Positions 18,082 to 26,041 of a DNA stretch of 64,000 bases are shown piece by piece (the first letter of the stretch is position 1; every line of letters starts with the position of its first letter). The notes under the pieces are model-generated. The model saw nothing but the letters and a program-made list of their open reading frames with translations, was not told the origin of the DNA and searched no databases. The DNA is taken from the NCBI RefSeq assembly GCF_900109465.1, contig NZ_FOAZ01000016.1:71628-135627 (forward strand), in the 5' to 3' direction. Source of the DNA: Streptacidiphilus jiangxiensis. GTDB lineage: Bacteria; Actinomycetota; Actinomycetes; Streptomycetales; Streptomycetaceae. The translations under genes were made by a program, and so were the position numbers.

Positions 18082-18780
18082 ATGGAACGCGTCACGTTGA
18101 TCACCGGGGGATCGAGCGGCATCGGTGCGGCCACGGCCAGGGCGCTGCTCGAACAGGGTGACCTGGTGGCGGTCACCGGTCGCGACGCCGGCCGCCTGGC
18201 TGCCTTTGCCGCCTCCGTCGACGCCGGGGAACGGCTGCTGACGATCGCCGGAGACGCCGCCGACGAGAACGACGTCGCGTCGGCCGTGCGTCAGGTCGCC
18301 GAGCGGTGGGGCCGGCTGGACACGGTGATCGCCAACGCCGGCTACTCGCTGCCCGGCACCCTGGAGGACCACGACCCCCAGGCGATGCGTGCCATGATCC
18401 TGACGAACGTCCTCGGCCCGGCCTTGCTGGTACGCGAGGCGCTGCCGCACCTGCGCGAGTCCAAGGGCCGGATCGTGGTCATCGGTTCGGTCGCGGGCAT
18501 CAGGAACACGCCGGGGAACCTGTACTCCGTCACCAAGTGGGCCGCGCACGCGTTGGTCGAGAACGTCCGGCAGCTGGTGGCCAAGGACAGCGTCGGCGTC
18601 ACGCTGGTCGCGCCGGGCGTGGTGGACACCCCGTTCTGGAACGAGCGCGGCGGCACGCCCGAGGCCACGCCGACGCTGACCGCCGAGCAGATCGCCACTG
18701 TGATCGTCTTCGCCGTCAACCAGCCCGAGGGCGTGGACGTGAACCAGCTCGTCGTGCGCCCCTCCGGCCAGTTCGGCTGA
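18082..18780 (+). CDS. Short-chain dehydrogenase/reductase (SDR), 232 aa
   Basis: A classical SDR: the cofactor motif TGGSSGIG is at residues 8-15, NAG at 85-87, and the catalytic Ser136, Tyr148 and Lys152 (YSVTK) are in place. The Arg after the second strand (TGRDAGR) suggests NADP(H) preference. Length is normal. It starts at ATG 18082 and is transcribed away from the secreted CBM gene, so both may share the intergenic promoter region. Substrate is unknown. Confidence 0.85.
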   Translation: MERVTLITGGSSGIGAATARALLEQGDLVAVTGRDAGRLAAFAASVDAGERLLTIAGDAADENDVASAVRQVAERWGRLDTVIANAGYSLPGTLEDHDPQAMRAMILTNVLGPALLVREALPHLRESKGRIVVIGSVAGIRNTPGNLYSVTKWAAHALVENVRQLVAKDSVGVTLVAPGVVDTPFWNERGGTPEATPTLTAEQIATVIVFAVNQPEGVDVNQLVVRPSGQFG

Positions 18781-18858
18781 CAAGGCCCGGAATGGCGGGA
18801 TGTGCAACCGGCCGGTCCGTGCCGCCTCCCGCATGCACACCGACCGCCTGGCCCTGGG

Positions 18859-19641
18859 CTACGACTCGTCGGAAACCGCGAGGAGATCGCTCCCGCTGAG
18901 GGTGTACGTCAACGGAGGGTAGGCGAAGTCGGTTTCACTGTTCTCGCGACGCCGCAGTCGGTAGAACTCCTGCCGCTGCTCCTCGTCGGCCGCCACGAGG
19001 CGTGCGCCATCGGCGAGGAGGGCGTGTCCCTCGCGGAAACGGAGGAAGGTCTTCGAGGTGCGGAACGTGACGCCCAGCCATTCGTTGTCCACTGCGGGGA
19101 CGGGCTTTTCCAGCACGATTCTGTGCCTCAGCCGCCGGTTCGACGCGACGGAGAACGCGACCACACCGTGGTGGAGGAGGGGGATCTCGACCCTCTCGCC
19201 CTCGGAAGTCTTCGATTCGACCACGAGTTTCCTCGGCGGTTCCGCCTCGGGATTCCGGTAGCAGGAGAAGACGGCGATGAACGACTCCTCGGCCAGATCC
19301 AGGGCCTGGTCGGAATGGGCGCCCATCGTCGTGTACGCGTTCGTGTAACGCTCGACGAGAGCGTTGTTGAAGGCGACCGAGATTCCCGCACGCTCCTGGA
19401 TCCGCTGCGCCAGCCGCTCGTGCACCTCCCGGAAAGGCTGCGTCGGGTGCCGGTACTGCGTGGTCGTGCGCACGAGGGGCACGCCCCACCTCTCGTCGAC
19501 CGCGGCCAGGACCGCGCCCTGCCGACCCTTTCCGACCTCCTCCCAGCGGGCCGCATCCGAGAGTTCCGCGAAGAGATCCCGCTCGGTCGGCAGGCTGAAC
19601 GAAAGGATCTCGTCCGAGATGCTAGATCCGAGGGGCAACAT
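18859..19641 (-). CDS. Fe(II)/2-oxoglutarate-dependent oxygenase-like protein (AlkB-type core), 260 aa
   Basis: The core has the AlkB-like order of motifs: NAYTTMGAHSDQALDL with His109 and Asp111 as the HxD pair, then FIAVFSCYR, then LRHRIVLEKP with distal His173, and WLGVTFRTSKTF with Arg194 as a candidate 2-oxoglutarate ligand. The rest of the protein is unlike ordinary DNA-repair AlkB, and the substrate is unknown. Its ATG at 19641 overlaps the end of the upstream gene by 20 bp, so translation is probably coupled. It is the last gene of a three-gene unit. Confidence 0.7.
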   Translation of the reverse strand: MLPLGSSISDEILSFSLPTERDLFAELSDAARWEEVGKGRQGAVLAAVDERWGVPLVRTTTQYRHPTQPFREVHERLAQRIQERAGISVAFNNALVERYTNAYTTMGAHSDQALDLAEESFIAVFSCYRNPEAEPPRKLVVESKTSEGERVEIPLLHHGVVAFSVASNRRLRHRIVLEKPVPAVDNEWLGVTFRTSKTFLRFREGHALLADGARLVAADEEQRQEFYRLRRRENSETDFAYPPLTYTLSGSDLLAVSDES

Positions 19642-20893
19642 AGTCTCCCGTGTTCATGCTGAAGAGGATTTCGTCGCCGTAGTCGATGACGGCGGAGGTC
19701 CGGTTCTCCTCTGCGTACAACCTGCGCAGCTCGTCCATACCGGCCGGCGTGGGCGGCTCCAGCCTCCGCAGTTCACTGCCCGCCTTGAGGAACGTGCCGC
19801 CGTTCCGGTGCACGGCTTCGGCGTTCGAGCAGCGCACCACATAGCCCAGTCGGGTCGGCAGCAACTCGGCGTCCAGCATCGAGGAGCGGATTTCGTGGGC
19901 GTACAGGCGGTTGGTGGACAGCGGCATGAAGAAGACCGAACCGGGATGGAGCGTCACCGTGAACTGCGCGGGGAGTGTGACGCCGTCGCCCGTCGCGATC
20001 GGCTCCTTGAGGCGGAAGTGGAGCTTGGTCATCCCGCTGACACCCTTGACGCCGTGGTCGAAGCCGTCCGCAGTCAGGGGCTCCAGTTCGCCGAGCCCGT
20101 CGTAGAAGGTGCAGAAGGCCATGATGCCGTTGGCCGGCATGTCCTTGGTCTTGTCGGCATGGGCCGAGATCTTCGCCTTCGACTGCTTGCGCTCCGGCGT
20201 GGCCGGGGTGTTGTGGTAGATCTGCGCGAGGACGTGGTTCAGCGGCGCCTGGTCCCGGAAGACGGCGGCGGCCTCGCGGTTCAGGTCCTCGACGATGTGC
20301 GTGTCCGTCGGGCCGAAGCCTTCCGTCGGCCCGGAGAAGTTCGTGGAGCACCGCAGCAGGCGGAAATGCAGTTCGTCACCGCTCCGCGTGACGGGGGTCA
20401 GATAGATTCCGCTGCGATGGGCCGTTCCGGGCTTGGTGGATTCCGTGAGCGACTGGAACGTGTGCTCGGCACGGATACGCTCGAAGAAATCAGAGTCCAG
20501 TCCGAAGAAGCGCGGGTAGTACACGCCGACGCCGTGCACACCGCGGGGGACCCGGCCGAGCGGGACGGGGGTCCAGGGTTCGTCGACGTTCTCGCGGTAG
20601 CCGTGCGACAGCTCCCGGATGACGAACACGCGGGCAGCCGCGTGCAGTTGGCGTTCACTGACTCCGGACACGTCGCCGGACAGGTACACGGTCCTGTGCG
20701 CGAGGTCGAGCGAACCGGAGGCGAGGTCCTGCGGCGTGACGACGGCCCCGAAGAAGTCCCTGACCACGTCGTGGTCCTGCAGCGCCGAAGGTGCCACCAG
20801 AACGGCGCCGTCGTGGTCGAGGCAGGCCTCCGTCGCCCCCGTTGTGTGCATCAGAGTGTGCCTGCCATTCGAAGGGGACGGACCGCCGGGCAT
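19622..20893 (-). CDS. Second Fe(II)/2-oxoglutarate oxygenase-like protein, about 423 aa
   Basis: The C-terminal half holds KISAHADKTKDMPANGIMAF with His245 and Asp247, then FFMPLSTNRLYAHEIRSS with His333, then LGYVVRCSN with Arg354. This is the same HxD...H...R order as in the downstream gene, although overall similarity looks low. The N-terminal 200 residues are of unknown type. ATG 20893 has a GGGAG site 5 nt upstream; ATG 20851 is the alternative. The tandem arrangement with overlap suggests the two products act on the same or related substrate. The assignment rests on motif reading only. Confidence 0.6.
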   Translation of the reverse strand: MPGGPSPSNGRHTLMHTTGATEACLDHDGAVLVAPSALQDHDVVRDFFGAVVTPQDLASGSLDLAHRTVYLSGDVSGVSERQLHAAARVFVIRELSHGYRENVDEPWTPVPLGRVPRGVHGVGVYYPRFFGLDSDFFERIRAEHTFQSLTESTKPGTAHRSGIYLTPVTRSGDELHFRLLRCSTNFSGPTEGFGPTDTHIVEDLNREAAAVFRDQAPLNHVLAQIYHNTPATPERKQSKAKISAHADKTKDMPANGIMAFCTFYDGLGELEPLTADGFDHGVKGVSGMTKLHFRLKEPIATGDGVTLPAQFTVTLHPGSVFFMPLSTNRLYAHEIRSSMLDAELLPTRLGYVVRCSNAEAVHRNGGTFLKAGSELRRLEPPTPAGMDELRRLYAEENRTSAVIDYGDEILFSMNTGDYVAPRI

Positions 20894-20961
20894 CGATGCT
20901 CCCACGTTGATCGACAGCGGGCAACGACGTTCCGCCGCAGCGACACTGCAGCCGGCCACGG

Positions 20962-21459
20962 TCACTCCGGAGGTTCGGCCAGTTGATCCGCGCAGTGCCC
21001 GCGGACTGTCGCCCGCAGGTCTTCCACGCTGGCGCCCCATCCGCCCTGCCACTCGTCGTCGAGGCCGTACAGCCGGCCGAGTGGGAGGTCCAGGATCTCG
21101 GAGGCGTAGTCCTGGCTGATGACGATCTCCTCGGCCTGCTGTACGACCGCGCGTTCGTCGAGCCGGCCCGCCAGGCACTCCGCGGCCATGTGCTGGAAGA
21201 CCGTCGTCACGGCTGCGAGCGGTTCCGGGAGGGCGCCCACGCCCATCTCGGCCAGGACAGCGGGCACCAGGTCGTGGAGGGCACGGGTGTCACGGCCGTT
21301 GAGCCCGGCCATCTCACGCAGCGCCTCGCCGTCGTGGCCGGCGGCCAACCACTGGGCCGCCCACCACGGGGTGCGTGCGGAAACCCGGCCGAGCACGAAG
21401 TGAGCGGCGACCACGTACGGCGCCGGCGCGCGGGCGCCGGGCGGGTCGTCAGCAGTCAT
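20962..21459 (-). CDS. Helical hypothetical protein, 165 aa, first gene of the oxygenase cassette
   Basis: The protein is predicted to be mostly alpha-helical, with conserved-looking stretches WWAAQWLAAGHDGEALREMA and LVPAVLAEMGV. It lacks signal peptide, membrane segment or known catalytic motif. ATG 21459 is the first start in the frame. It ends 68 bp upstream of the second oxygenase-like gene on the same strand, so it is probably the leading gene of a three-gene operon. Its role is unknown. Confidence 0.6.
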   Translation of the reverse strand: MTADDPPGARAPAPYVVAAHFVLGRVSARTPWWAAQWLAAGHDGEALREMAGLNGRDTRALHDLVPAVLAEMGVGALPEPLAAVTTVFQHMAAECLAGRLDERAVVQQAEEIVISQDYASEILDLPLGRLYGLDDEWQGGWGASVEDLRATVRGHCADQLAEPPE

Positions 21460-21667
21460 CGGCGCTCGCGTCCGGCGTAGCTGATCAGTTCTCCCACCGG
21501 GTGAGCGTACCGTTCGAGCCCCTCACCGGACTCAGACCTCGCCTCTGTCGGCTGTGATCAAGCCGCTATCAGCTGGCGCTTGAGCCGCTAAGTTGGCACG
21601 TTGATCTCTGACGTTGCGTGTGGCCGAGCAGCGGACGCGGAGACAAGTCAGAGCTAGGGGTGGGTGC

Positions 21668-22156
21668 ATGAAGGCGGATGGGGTGCGGGAGCGCTGGGAA
21701 CTTCGGTCGGACGTGGGCGTGGGGCCGCTGCTCTTCGGCATGTCTCCGGCCGAGGTTGCGGAGGCCTTGCGGGTATCCGAGCCGCGTGTACGGGTTGGTG
21801 GCCCGTATGCGCAGGAAGACTTTGCAGACGGGATCAAGGCGTTCTACGACGTGAGCCGGCTTGCGTGCGTCGCGCTGGACGCGGTCATCGGTCCTCAGGT
21901 CTTCCTCGCCGGCCTCCCGCTTGCTGGAAGCGACTGGGGGCAGACCCAACAGTCTCTTCTGGACCATGCTGGGGAGCATGGCAACTGCATCTTGTTCACC
22001 GGTGACGGCTCGTACTCCCTGACCGATCTCGGGATTCTTATCCGGGCACAGCGGGTTGGGGATGCGTGGCTTACGCGTCCACTCTTCGTGAAGGAAGAGT
22101 GGCTGGACTCGCAGTACTACCGAGACCATCTCCCGCTGGAGCGTGTCACAGACTGA
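21668..22156 (+). CDS. Hypothetical protein, 162 aa
   Basis: The product starts MKADGVRERWELRSDVGVGP and shows a compact alpha/beta composition (LFGMSPAEVAEALRVSEP, VFLAGLPLAGSDWGQTQQSL, CILFTGDGSYSLTDLGILI). Size and composition recall small immunity or antitoxin-like proteins of actinobacteria, but no family is recognised and no toxin gene is adjacent. ATG 21668 follows a GGGGTGGG ribosome-binding stretch. It borders the remnant-rich stretch that follows. Confidence 0.6.
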   Translation: MKADGVRERWELRSDVGVGPLLFGMSPAEVAEALRVSEPRVRVGGPYAQEDFADGIKAFYDVSRLACVALDAVIGPQVFLAGLPLAGSDWGQTQQSLLDHAGEHGNCILFTGDGSYSLTDLGILIRAQRVGDAWLTRPLFVKEEWLDSQYYRDHLPLERVTD

Positions 22157-22190
22157 CCGCTTGACTTGCCCTCTTGACCGGCCTAGGCCT

Positions 22191-22328
22191 TCAGGTGGCC
22201 ACGAGGTGCCGGTAGCAGATGAACGCGGCAGCTATGGCTACGAAGCTGAGGAAGTGCTCGGACTTGCGCTCGTAGCGGCGGTGGAGCCGTCGGCATCCGG
22301 TCAGCCAGGAAGCGGTCCGCTCGACCAC
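22191..22328 (-). mobile_element. C-terminal remnant of an IS5-family transposase
   Basis: About 45 codons read VVERTASWLTGCRRLHRRYE, then FLSFVAIAAAFICYRHL, then a stop. This is the final DDE helix region of IS5-type transposases, including the Glu of the VERT motif. The rest of the transposase is missing and no terminal inverted repeats were seen. It is a decayed fragment. Confidence 0.75.
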
Positions 22329-22528
22329 CCCCGGTGCCGGCCCAACGGGCCGGCGGGCTCGATCCCGCGGCGGGCCCGAATATCCCGCAATACCACTGAT
22401 GCCGAGCACGTCAGCGCAGGACCGATGCGCAAGGCCGGAAGCGCATGCCTGAAGTGATGGGTGGCGCCGCCGACATGGGCGACGCCAGCATGAGCGCCAC
22501 CGGGCGAGGGCCGTCTCTGCTGGTGGCG

Positions 22529-22636
22529 TCAGATGCGGACGATGTCGGAAGCCTGCGGACCCTTGTAGCCCTGCTCGACGTTGAAGGTGACGGTCTTTTC
22601 CTCGACGAGCTTGCCGTAGCCGTTGGCCGTCCGGTT
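22529..22636 (-). pseudogene. C-terminal remnant of a cold-shock protein gene
   Basis: The minus strand reads GYGKLVEEKTVTFNVEQGYK followed by GPQASDIVRI and a stop, which is the second half of a CspA-like OB fold. The RNA-binding N-terminal half (KGFGFI/VFVH motifs) is absent in every frame upstream. No start codon or ribosome-binding site precedes the homologous part. Confidence 0.7.
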
Positions 22637-22653
22637 GCGTAGTCGGCCTAGGC

Positions 22654-22779
22654 TCACCAGCAGAGGCCACAGGCGGGCCCACCGTTCGGGGTCGTGTGCG
22701 CGCCGGCCTCGGATGCCGTGCTCAGCCCGATGCCAGCTGCGAGCGCGAACGCTGCGAGCACCATTGCCATCTTCTTCAT
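22654..22779 (-). CDS. Tiny secreted peptide precursor, 41 aa, with two-cysteine mature end
   Basis: ATG 22779 follows GGGGGAA with 4 nt spacing, a strong ribosome-binding site. The product begins MKKMAMVLAAFALAAGIGLS, a textbook signal peptide, continues TASEAGA as a likely cleavage site, and ends HTTPNGGPACGLCW with a CGLC pair. The mature peptide would be about 14 residues. Such a good start signal and signal peptide are unlikely by chance. Nothing nearby identifies an export or modification partner. Function unknown; it lies among gene remnants. Confidence 0.6.
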   Translation of the reverse strand: MKKMAMVLAAFALAAGIGLSTASEAGAHTTPNGGPACGLCW

Positions 22780-23157
22780 GCTGTTCCCCCATTCAGAGGA
22801 GCTAACTCAGCGCTCTGTCGGCCATGTCCCCTCTCTTGATACCTCGTTGCTCAGGGCGTGGGGAAGGGGACCCGAGAGCGCCATCCTGGTCGACGCCTCC
22901 TGGCCGGAGTTGGTGCGCCGACTCACCAGCGACGCCAGTCTGAAGCTCGTTGTGCAGGATCCCGCGATTGCCGCCCTGCGTGCCGCGTCCACGCGGCCGT
23001 CGGGTGCGGACGATGTCATGGTCGGTTCGTGGCCTCCACGAGGGTGAGTCGCCGCCGGCAGACCAGGGCACATCCGATGCTGAGCAGGGGTTCGTCAATC
23101 TGACGCCCGGTGGGATCCAACCACGCCATTGATCATCTTGTCGGAGGCCCTTAACCA
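22780..23157. other. 378-bp stretch without a supportable gene
   Basis: Open frames exist on both strands but none has a convincing start, domain or codon pattern. It would hold the promoter of the tiny peptide gene on the minus strand and of the GNAT-like/DUF2716 gene on the plus strand. Confidence 0.5.
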
Positions 23158-24450
23158 GTGGCTTCGCGGGAACCGCACTGCTTGAATGCCGCGGTGGCCT
23201 TGGACGTGGGGGAACTGCTGGCAGCGCACGACCAGAGCCTTCGCGGCCCCGTTGCGGCGCATCCTCGGCTCGGCACCGTGGTCGAGCGGATCGGACCGCT
23301 GACCCTCACGCACTACGGCACCCACGGCACCGTCGACCACCCCGCCCTGGACGACCAGGCCTCGGCCGCGCACTTGGCCGCACAGGTGCAGCAGCGCGCG
23401 GCCGCGCGTGTGGAGCCGGTGGAATGGCGCGTCTTCGCCCACGACGCAGGAGCCTCGCAGTTGACGGCCGCGCTCGACGCGGCGGGTTTCATCGCTGGAT
23501 GGAAGCGCAGCGTCCTGGTCGGCGCCGTCGCGGAGTTGGACTTCCCCCAGCCGCCGCCGGACTGGAAAGTCGAATCGGTCAGGTGGGAGGAGCCGCAGGC
23601 GCAGCACGCGCTCGACCTCTCCGCACGCTCCGGGCCCCATTGCGTTCCCCTGTCGGACTGGCACGCGATGCGCTCGAACCCCTCCTGGGACATAGACATC
23701 CGTGTGCTGACCCATCGCGGAAAGGCTGCTGCGGCCAGCTGGCTGGAGACCGTCCAGGGCACCGCGTTCGCTGCGGTCGGGGGCCTGACCGCCTCGTCTC
23801 CCGAGCTGCTGGCCGAGTCGCCCTTGCGCCGGTTCCAGCCGCCGACGAAGAGATTCCTGGTCGCCGAGGCCGACGGGCACCTGCGCAGCGCCCTCGTGGC
23901 CGTCGGGTTTCGGGACGTCACCACGGTCCGGTCCCACCACTGGACCCCTCCGGGCGAGCCCGCTGCGACCCCGCCGGCGAGACACTCCCTCGGAGACGCG
24001 GAGTTCCGACGGAGAGCACGTCGCTGTGAGGCCCGCGTCGGCTTCGACTACGCCGGCGGGAGCGGACGGTACGTCGCGCCGCTCGACTCGCGCCGCTGGT
24101 TCTACGGCATGCTGGACCGCGGCACTCCGGCGCTTGCCGCAGCCGAGCAGGCCATCCAGGGCGGCCTGCGTGCGTGCGTCCGGCCCGGCGAATGGGTCTA
24201 CCAGTACCGTCCCTATCTCAACGGCTGGGAGTTCGACCCGCACCGGGTCGGCGGCCCGGGACAGCCGCACTGGCCGGGGAGCGCCATCGCCGACGGCGAG
24301 TTCCAGTTCCTCGCCACCGCGGACGCCCGCCTCGGCACGTTCGCCCACTACGCGGAACAAGTCCTCGTCGTCTTCGGGGACGACCTCGTCGAGCAGGTCG
24401 CGAACGACCTGGACCACCTGTTCGGTGGCGGCGTCTGGAGCTTCGGTTGA
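23158..24450 (+). CDS. GNAT-like domain fused to a DUF2716-like domain, 430 aa
   Basis: Residues 1-270 have the feel of an acetyltransferase fold (VEWRVFAHDAGASQLTAALD, AAGFIAGWKRSVLVG, then LRSALVAVGFRDVTTVRSHH). The last 150 residues match DUF2716 signatures: FYGMLDRGTPALAAAEQAIQ, GEWVYQYRPYLNGWEFDPHR, DGEFQFLATADARLGTFAHY and VFGDDLVEQVANDL. GTG 23158 has CGGAGG 10 nt upstream. The fusion suggests a modifying enzyme, but the substrate is unknown. It begins right after the remnant-rich stretch. Confidence 0.65.
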   Translation: MASREPHCLNAAVALDVGELLAAHDQSLRGPVAAHPRLGTVVERIGPLTLTHYGTHGTVDHPALDDQASAAHLAAQVQQRAAARVEPVEWRVFAHDAGASQLTAALDAAGFIAGWKRSVLVGAVAELDFPQPPPDWKVESVRWEEPQAQHALDLSARSGPHCVPLSDWHAMRSNPSWDIDIRVLTHRGKAAAASWLETVQGTAFAAVGGLTASSPELLAESPLRRFQPPTKRFLVAEADGHLRSALVAVGFRDVTTVRSHHWTPPGEPAATPPARHSLGDAEFRRRARRCEARVGFDYAGGSGRYVAPLDSRRWFYGMLDRGTPALAAAEQAIQGGLRACVRPGEWVYQYRPYLNGWEFDPHRVGGPGQPHWPGSAIADGEFQFLATADARLGTFAHYAEQVLVVFGDDLVEQVANDLDHLFGGGVWSFG

Positions 24451-24461
24451 GCACTCGGGAC

Positions 24462-25865
24462 TTACTCGGTCCGGAAGTCCTGGTTGGTGCCGGTGCCGGT
24501 TTTGCAGGTCCACTGGTCGAAGGTGGCGCCGGCGGTGGTGACGGCGCCGGTCTGGTCCAGGCACAGGCCGCTGTTCTGGTTCTTGAACTGCCAGGTGCCG
24601 TCGGCTTGTTGGACGGGCAGCCAGAGGCCGTTGGCGGTGCCGTTCTGGGTGTACTGGATGATGGCGGCGCCGTTGGTGGTGGAGGCGGACTGGACGACGA
24701 GGTCCTTGCCGCTGTTCTGGTCCTGCAGCTCCCCGTAGCCGCCGGAGACGGGCAGGAACTGGAGCTCCTGGCTGGTCTGGCCGCTCGTGGCACAGGAGTT
24801 CTGCTCGATCGCGGCGCCGTTGGAGGTGGAGGCGCCCGCGACGTCGACGCACAGGCCGCTGTGCTGCACCACCAAACGGTGGTACCCGGACGGGAAGGAA
24901 CCTCCACCGCCTCCGCCCGTGCTGCCGCCGGTGATCTTGTTGAAGATCTTGGAGTAGGCGTAACCGGTGCCCTTGTCGTACCCGTCGACCTCCCAGAAGG
25001 CCAACTCCTGCACCCCGTGGGCGGCAGCGAACGACTCCAGCGTGCTCGCGTCGGACTGGCTGAAGACCTCGTTGTCGTCGTTCTGTCCGGCGATCGGGGT
25101 GAGCCCGAGCATGCCCCAGGCCCCGCTGCCCGAGATCCCGAAGATCGACTCCAGCTGCGGGACGCTGCCGTTGGCCGCCGACTCCGCGTCGTTCAGCGCG
25201 TTCTCACCGTTGCCGAAGTCCATCGTCATGATGTTGACGAGATTGACCTTCACGCCGGCCTTGACGGCGCCGGTCAGCATCGAGGTGACGTCGGACTCCA
25301 TGCCGGTGGGGTCGACCGGCACGGTGAAGTCGATCTGCACGGCCGGGTTCGCGGCCTGCAGCTGGGCGAGGGCCTGGTCGCGTCGCTGGTCGGAGGCGGT
25401 GTCGTCGAGCACGGAGCCTTCGATGTCGAAGTCCAGGCGGGTGACGTGGTACGTGCTGACGACCTTGGCGTAGGCGGCCTCGAGACTGGAGACCGAGGTA
25501 CAGGTCTGAGCCAGCTCGCCGCCCGAGGCTCCGCCGAAGGAGGGGATCACGTTCCCGCCGGCTGCCTGCAGGGCCGAGACCTGGGAGGTGAAGGCGTTCA
25601 TCGCGTCGTTGTTGTCCTCCCACATCGGAGTGCAGCCCGACTGCGGGGTGAGGAAGGCCAGCGAGTAGAGCGCCGTGCCCGTCGCGTTCTTGTCGGCCGC
25701 CATGTCGCCCGCGTCGGCCGCGCTGATCTGCAGGTAGGGGGCGGAGTAGTGCGCGGGGAAGGCGGGCGCGGCGGCGTGTGCCGGCGCGGCGAGGACAGTG
25801 GCCGATGCCGCGGGCAGCACGGTGGAGGCGGCGAGAACCAGGAGCTTGCGGACGCCGTGGGGCAT
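24462..25865 (-). CDS. Secreted GH18 chitinase with C-terminal ricin-type lectin domain, 467 aa
   Basis: A signal peptide (residues 1-32) leads into a GH18 barrel. The catalytic signature is VTRLDFDIEG with Asp145, Asp147 and Glu149 as the DxDxE set; FGGASGG and the FWEVDGYD strand also fit bacterial GH18. After a Gly/Ser linker (about 315-325) a beta-trefoil lectin domain follows with repeated QxW-like units (SGLCVDVAG, GKDLVVQSA, SGLCLDQTG). It should hydrolyse chitin outside the cell. A perfect 13-bp inverted repeat lies 60 bp upstream (25925-25959). Confidence 0.9.
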   Translation of the reverse strand: MPHGVRKLLVLAASTVLPAASATVLAAPAHAAAPAFPAHYSAPYLQISAADAGDMAADKNATGTALYSLAFLTPQSGCTPMWEDNNDAMNAFTSQVSALQAAGGNVIPSFGGASGGELAQTCTSVSSLEAAYAKVVSTYHVTRLDFDIEGSVLDDTASDQRRDQALAQLQAANPAVQIDFTVPVDPTGMESDVTSMLTGAVKAGVKVNLVNIMTMDFGNGENALNDAESAANGSVPQLESIFGISGSGAWGMLGLTPIAGQNDDNEVFSQSDASTLESFAAAHGVQELAFWEVDGYDKGTGYAYSKIFNKITGGSTGGGGGGSFPSGYHRLVVQHSGLCVDVAGASTSNGAAIEQNSCATSGQTSQELQFLPVSGGYGELQDQNSGKDLVVQSASTTNGAAIIQYTQNGTANGLWLPVQQADGTWQFKNQNSGLCLDQTGAVTTAGATFDQWTCKTGTGTNQDFRTE

Positions 25866-25924
25866 GCGTGGACCTCCGGACGGACGAAGGGGGACGGGTG
25901 GGGCCAGGCCTGGCGCAGGATGAC

Positions 25925-25959
25925 GGAATCCAGTTAGTAATGCTTCCTAACTGGATTCC
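25925..25959. promoter_or_regulatory. Perfect 13-bp inverted repeat upstream of the chitinase gene
   Basis: GGAATCCAGTTAG and CTAACTGGATTCC are separated by 9 nt and are perfectly complementary. The position 60 bp upstream of the chitinase start suggests an operator; it could also be a terminator for the phosphotransferase gene, which ends at 26042 on the same strand, but no T tract follows. Confidence 0.6.
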
Positions 25960-26041
25960 GCATTCAGGAAAGTAGAGACCTGGCCCGTGCCCGTCAAGAG
26001 GTTCGCGCCCCGGACCTTCGCGGGAACTGTCGCGCCGTCAA

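Noticed and set aside
22694-23047. Plus-strand open frame of 117 codons after the tiny peptide gene
   Set aside because: It is antisense to the well-supported signal-peptide gene, has no ribosome-binding site and no recognisable fold.
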